A stretch of DNA of 64,000 nt, from the NCBI GenBank assembly GCA_963666995.1, contig OY762941.1:2728001-2792000 (forward strand). Direction: 5' to 3'. Each line of letters starts with the position of its first letter. Position 1 is the first letter of the stretch. The notes beneath the pieces were generated by a model. The model was not told the origin of the DNA. It saw only the letters and a program-made list of their open reading frames with translations, and searched no databases. Origin of the DNA: Syntrophobacter sp963666995. Lineage in GTDB: Bacteria; Desulfobacterota; Syntrophobacteria; Syntrophobacterales; Syntrophobacteraceae. Position numbers and translations under genes: made by a program. Below are positions 62,631-64,000 of the stretch, piece by piece.

Positions 62631-62787
62631 CAGGCAGCTCTCCCCTATGAATTTGAATTTTCAGTCCTTCATGCTTAACGCAATCAGGGGCCGCGATTCC
62701 CCGCATTAAAATGCCCGGCGCGTCTGCTCGGAACAGCGTAGTTCCCTGCACCATGCAAACTGCATACCCGACCGCAGCCACGACCAT

Positions 62788-62815
62788 ATATTAACATGCG
62801 GCCCGGGATTGTCAA
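62788..62815 (-). promoter_or_regulatory. Sigma-70-type promoter on the minus strand
   Basis: TTGACA, 16-base spacer, TAATAT read on the minus strand. It is close to consensus and would transcribe the 77-residue gene with a 5' untranslated region of about 150 bases. It also lies just upstream of the divergent helicase gene. Confidence 0.62.
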
Positions 62816-62867
62816 AAAGATATTAGTCTCTCGCCAACAATGATAAACTTCGCAAAACCGTGATCGC

Positions 62868-64000
62868 ATGGAAATTAATGACGAACTTCAAAAAGATGCA
62901 AAAATGCCCGAACGGATCAAGGGACTCGTTGAACGGATAACCTACAGCAGTGAGGAGGACGGGTACTACGTCCTCAAGGTCAAGGTCCCCGGCAGGAGGG
63001 AACTTGTGACCGTCACGGGTAATTTTGCGTCGGTCGCTCCCGGAGAAGTTCTTTCGATGGAAGGCGCCTGGGGCTCTCACGCACGGTTCGGCGAGCAGTT
63101 TAAGGTGGAGAAGTACGAAACGGAGGCCCCTTCCACCGTCATCGGGATTCGGAAGTATCTCGGTTCCGGGCTGATCAGGGGAATCGGCCGCAAGATGGCC
63201 GACAGGATCGTCGATCGGTTCGGGGCGGACACTCTTGACGTGATCGAACGGGAACCGAAGCGGTTAAAGGAAGTCGACGGCATCGGGTCGTACCGCCTGG
63301 AACAGATATGCATGGCATGGGAAGATCAGAAGGACATCAGGGAAGTCATGGTGTTTCTGAGAAGTCATGGGGTGAGCGCTGCTTATGCCACCCGAATATT
63401 CAAACACTATGGCGGAAATTCACTCGAAATTGTCAGTGAAAATCCATATCGGCTGGCGATGGATGTGACGGGCATAGGTTTTCTCACCGCCGACAGGGTA
63501 GCACAGAGCCTCGGATTTGCAGTCGATTCTCCACTGAGAGCGGAAGCCGGAATACTCCACGTACTGTATGAAAGTTCGGAAGACGGCCACGTGTGCGCAC
63601 CCTGCGAATGGCTGCTGGACCGGTGCAACGAACTCCTCGAGATTCCTTCCGAAGTGCTGGAAGGGGCCCTCGGCCGCCTGGTATCCGACCAGCGCGTTGT
63701 CAAGGAATCCCTGCCCCCCGAAATTGCCGCGGACTTCGGCGGTTCCCAGGCTGTTTATCTGCGGGGCTATCATATCGCGGAAACTCAGGTTGCCCAGCGC
63801 CTCACCTATCTGCAGGGGTTCAAGCCCCTTCAGATGAAAGTCGATCCCGATGCGGCTGTCGGGTGGCTCAAGGAGAAACTCCCTTTCAAGATGGCCCCTC
63901 AGCAGGAAGAGGCGGTGAAAAGGTCCGTCACCGACAAGATGCTCGTCATCACCGGCGGACCCGGAACGGGGAAAACCACGCTGGTTCGCGCCATCCTCGC
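62868..64000 (+). CDS. RecD2-type ATP-dependent DNA helicase, 5' part
   Basis: First 377 codons of an SF1B helicase of the RecD2 family; the frame runs off the window. The N-terminal region (KGLVERITYSSEEDGYYVLKVKVPG, then GAWGSHARFGEQFKVEKYET) is the RecD2-specific OB-like domain. Next come helix-hairpin-helix-like segments (GIGRKMADRIVDRFG and LKEVDGIGSYRLEQI). Near the end Walker A reads ITGGPGTGKTTLVRAIL. RecD2 helicases unwind DNA 5' to 3' and aid repair or recombination without RecBC. Divergent from the small gene at 62397. Confidence 0.92.
   Translation, partial: MEINDELQKDAKMPERIKGLVERITYSSEEDGYYVLKVKVPGRRELVTVTGNFASVAPGEVLSMEGAWGSHARFGEQFKVEKYETEAPSTVIGIRKYLGSGLIRGIGRKMADRIVDRFGADTLDVIEREPKRLKEVDGIGSYRLEQICMAWEDQKDIREVMVFLRSHGVSAAYATRIFKHYGGNSLEIVSENPYRLAMDVTGIGFLTADRVAQSLGFAVDSPLRAEAGILHVLYESSEDGHVCAPCEWLLDRCNELLEIPSEVLEGALGRLVSDQRVVKESLPPEIAADFGGSQAVYLRGYHIAETQVAQRLTYLQGFKPLQMKVDPDAAVGWLKEKLPFKMAPQQEEAVKRSVTDKMLVITGGPGTGKTTLVRAIL

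Noticed and set aside
62527..62787. An 86-codon minus-strand frame starting right after the promoter at 62788
   Set aside because: It overlaps the better supported 77-residue gene in another frame and would start with almost no leader or ribosome site.

Overview
The window is a GC-rich chromosomal segment from a Gram-negative anaerobe. LpxC marks an LPS-containing outer membrane. Multiheme c-type cytochrome, rubrerythrin, an FprA-type flavodiiron protein and a double-cubane-cluster dehydratase homologue point to an anaerobic redox metabolism. An NtrY/NtrX pair and the general gene style suggest a sulfate-reducing or syntrophic Desulfobacterota (former Deltaproteobacteria), perhaps Syntrophobacter-like. 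The taxonomic name is inference; no marker gene such as 16S rRNA is present.

Layout. 0-1.6 kb: a one-heme cytochrome and a DedA membrane protein. 1.7-5.6 kb: a small degenerate CRISPR array next to a type I-C effector set (cas7c, cas8c with an internal cas11c start, cas5c) that lacks cas3 and cas4-cas1-cas2. 5.6-10 kb: a nine-heme cytochrome, a small DUF protein and a CBS protein. 10.3-15.5 kb: a PPDK-type ATP-grasp protein and glutamate dehydrogenase, bracketed by two inverted copies of a 181-bp MITE. 15.7-21 kb (minus strand): universal stress protein, HD protein, a small unknown protein, a cyclic-nucleotide-binding protein and a large ABC exporter with an unusual insertion in its ATPase domain. 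21.6-24 kb: a PerR/Fur regulator, rubrerythrin and FprA, an oxygen-defence unit. 24.2-26.3 kb: an ICMT-like methyltransferase and a double-cubane reductase.

27-37.7 kb is the functional core: one long co-directional run with a sigma-54-like promoter, the urea ABC importer urtABCDE, a NifI-like P-II protein, urease subunits ureABC, and the nickel maturation genes ureE-F-G-D. It imports urea, hydrolyses it to ammonia and CO2, and carries its own nitrogen sensor.

37.8-48.4 kb holds a polysaccharide export lipoprotein, a SatD-type protein with a small membrane partner, a large MscS channel, a second PerR/Fur regulator with catalase, an MFS exporter and a C39-type peptidase lipoprotein. 49-64 kb holds tRNA-Pro, the DUF4390-NtrY-NtrX operon, lpxC, threonine synthase, a gamma-carbonic anhydrase, several small or secreted proteins, an orphan sensor kinase and the start of a RecD2-type helicase cut by the window end. 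Several families of short intergenic repeats (GC-rich TIR elements, twin-hairpin elements, a tandem 122-bp duplication) are scattered through the gaps.

All family assignments come from reading the translated sequence; no database search was run. Coordinates of non-coding sites may be off by one or two bases.
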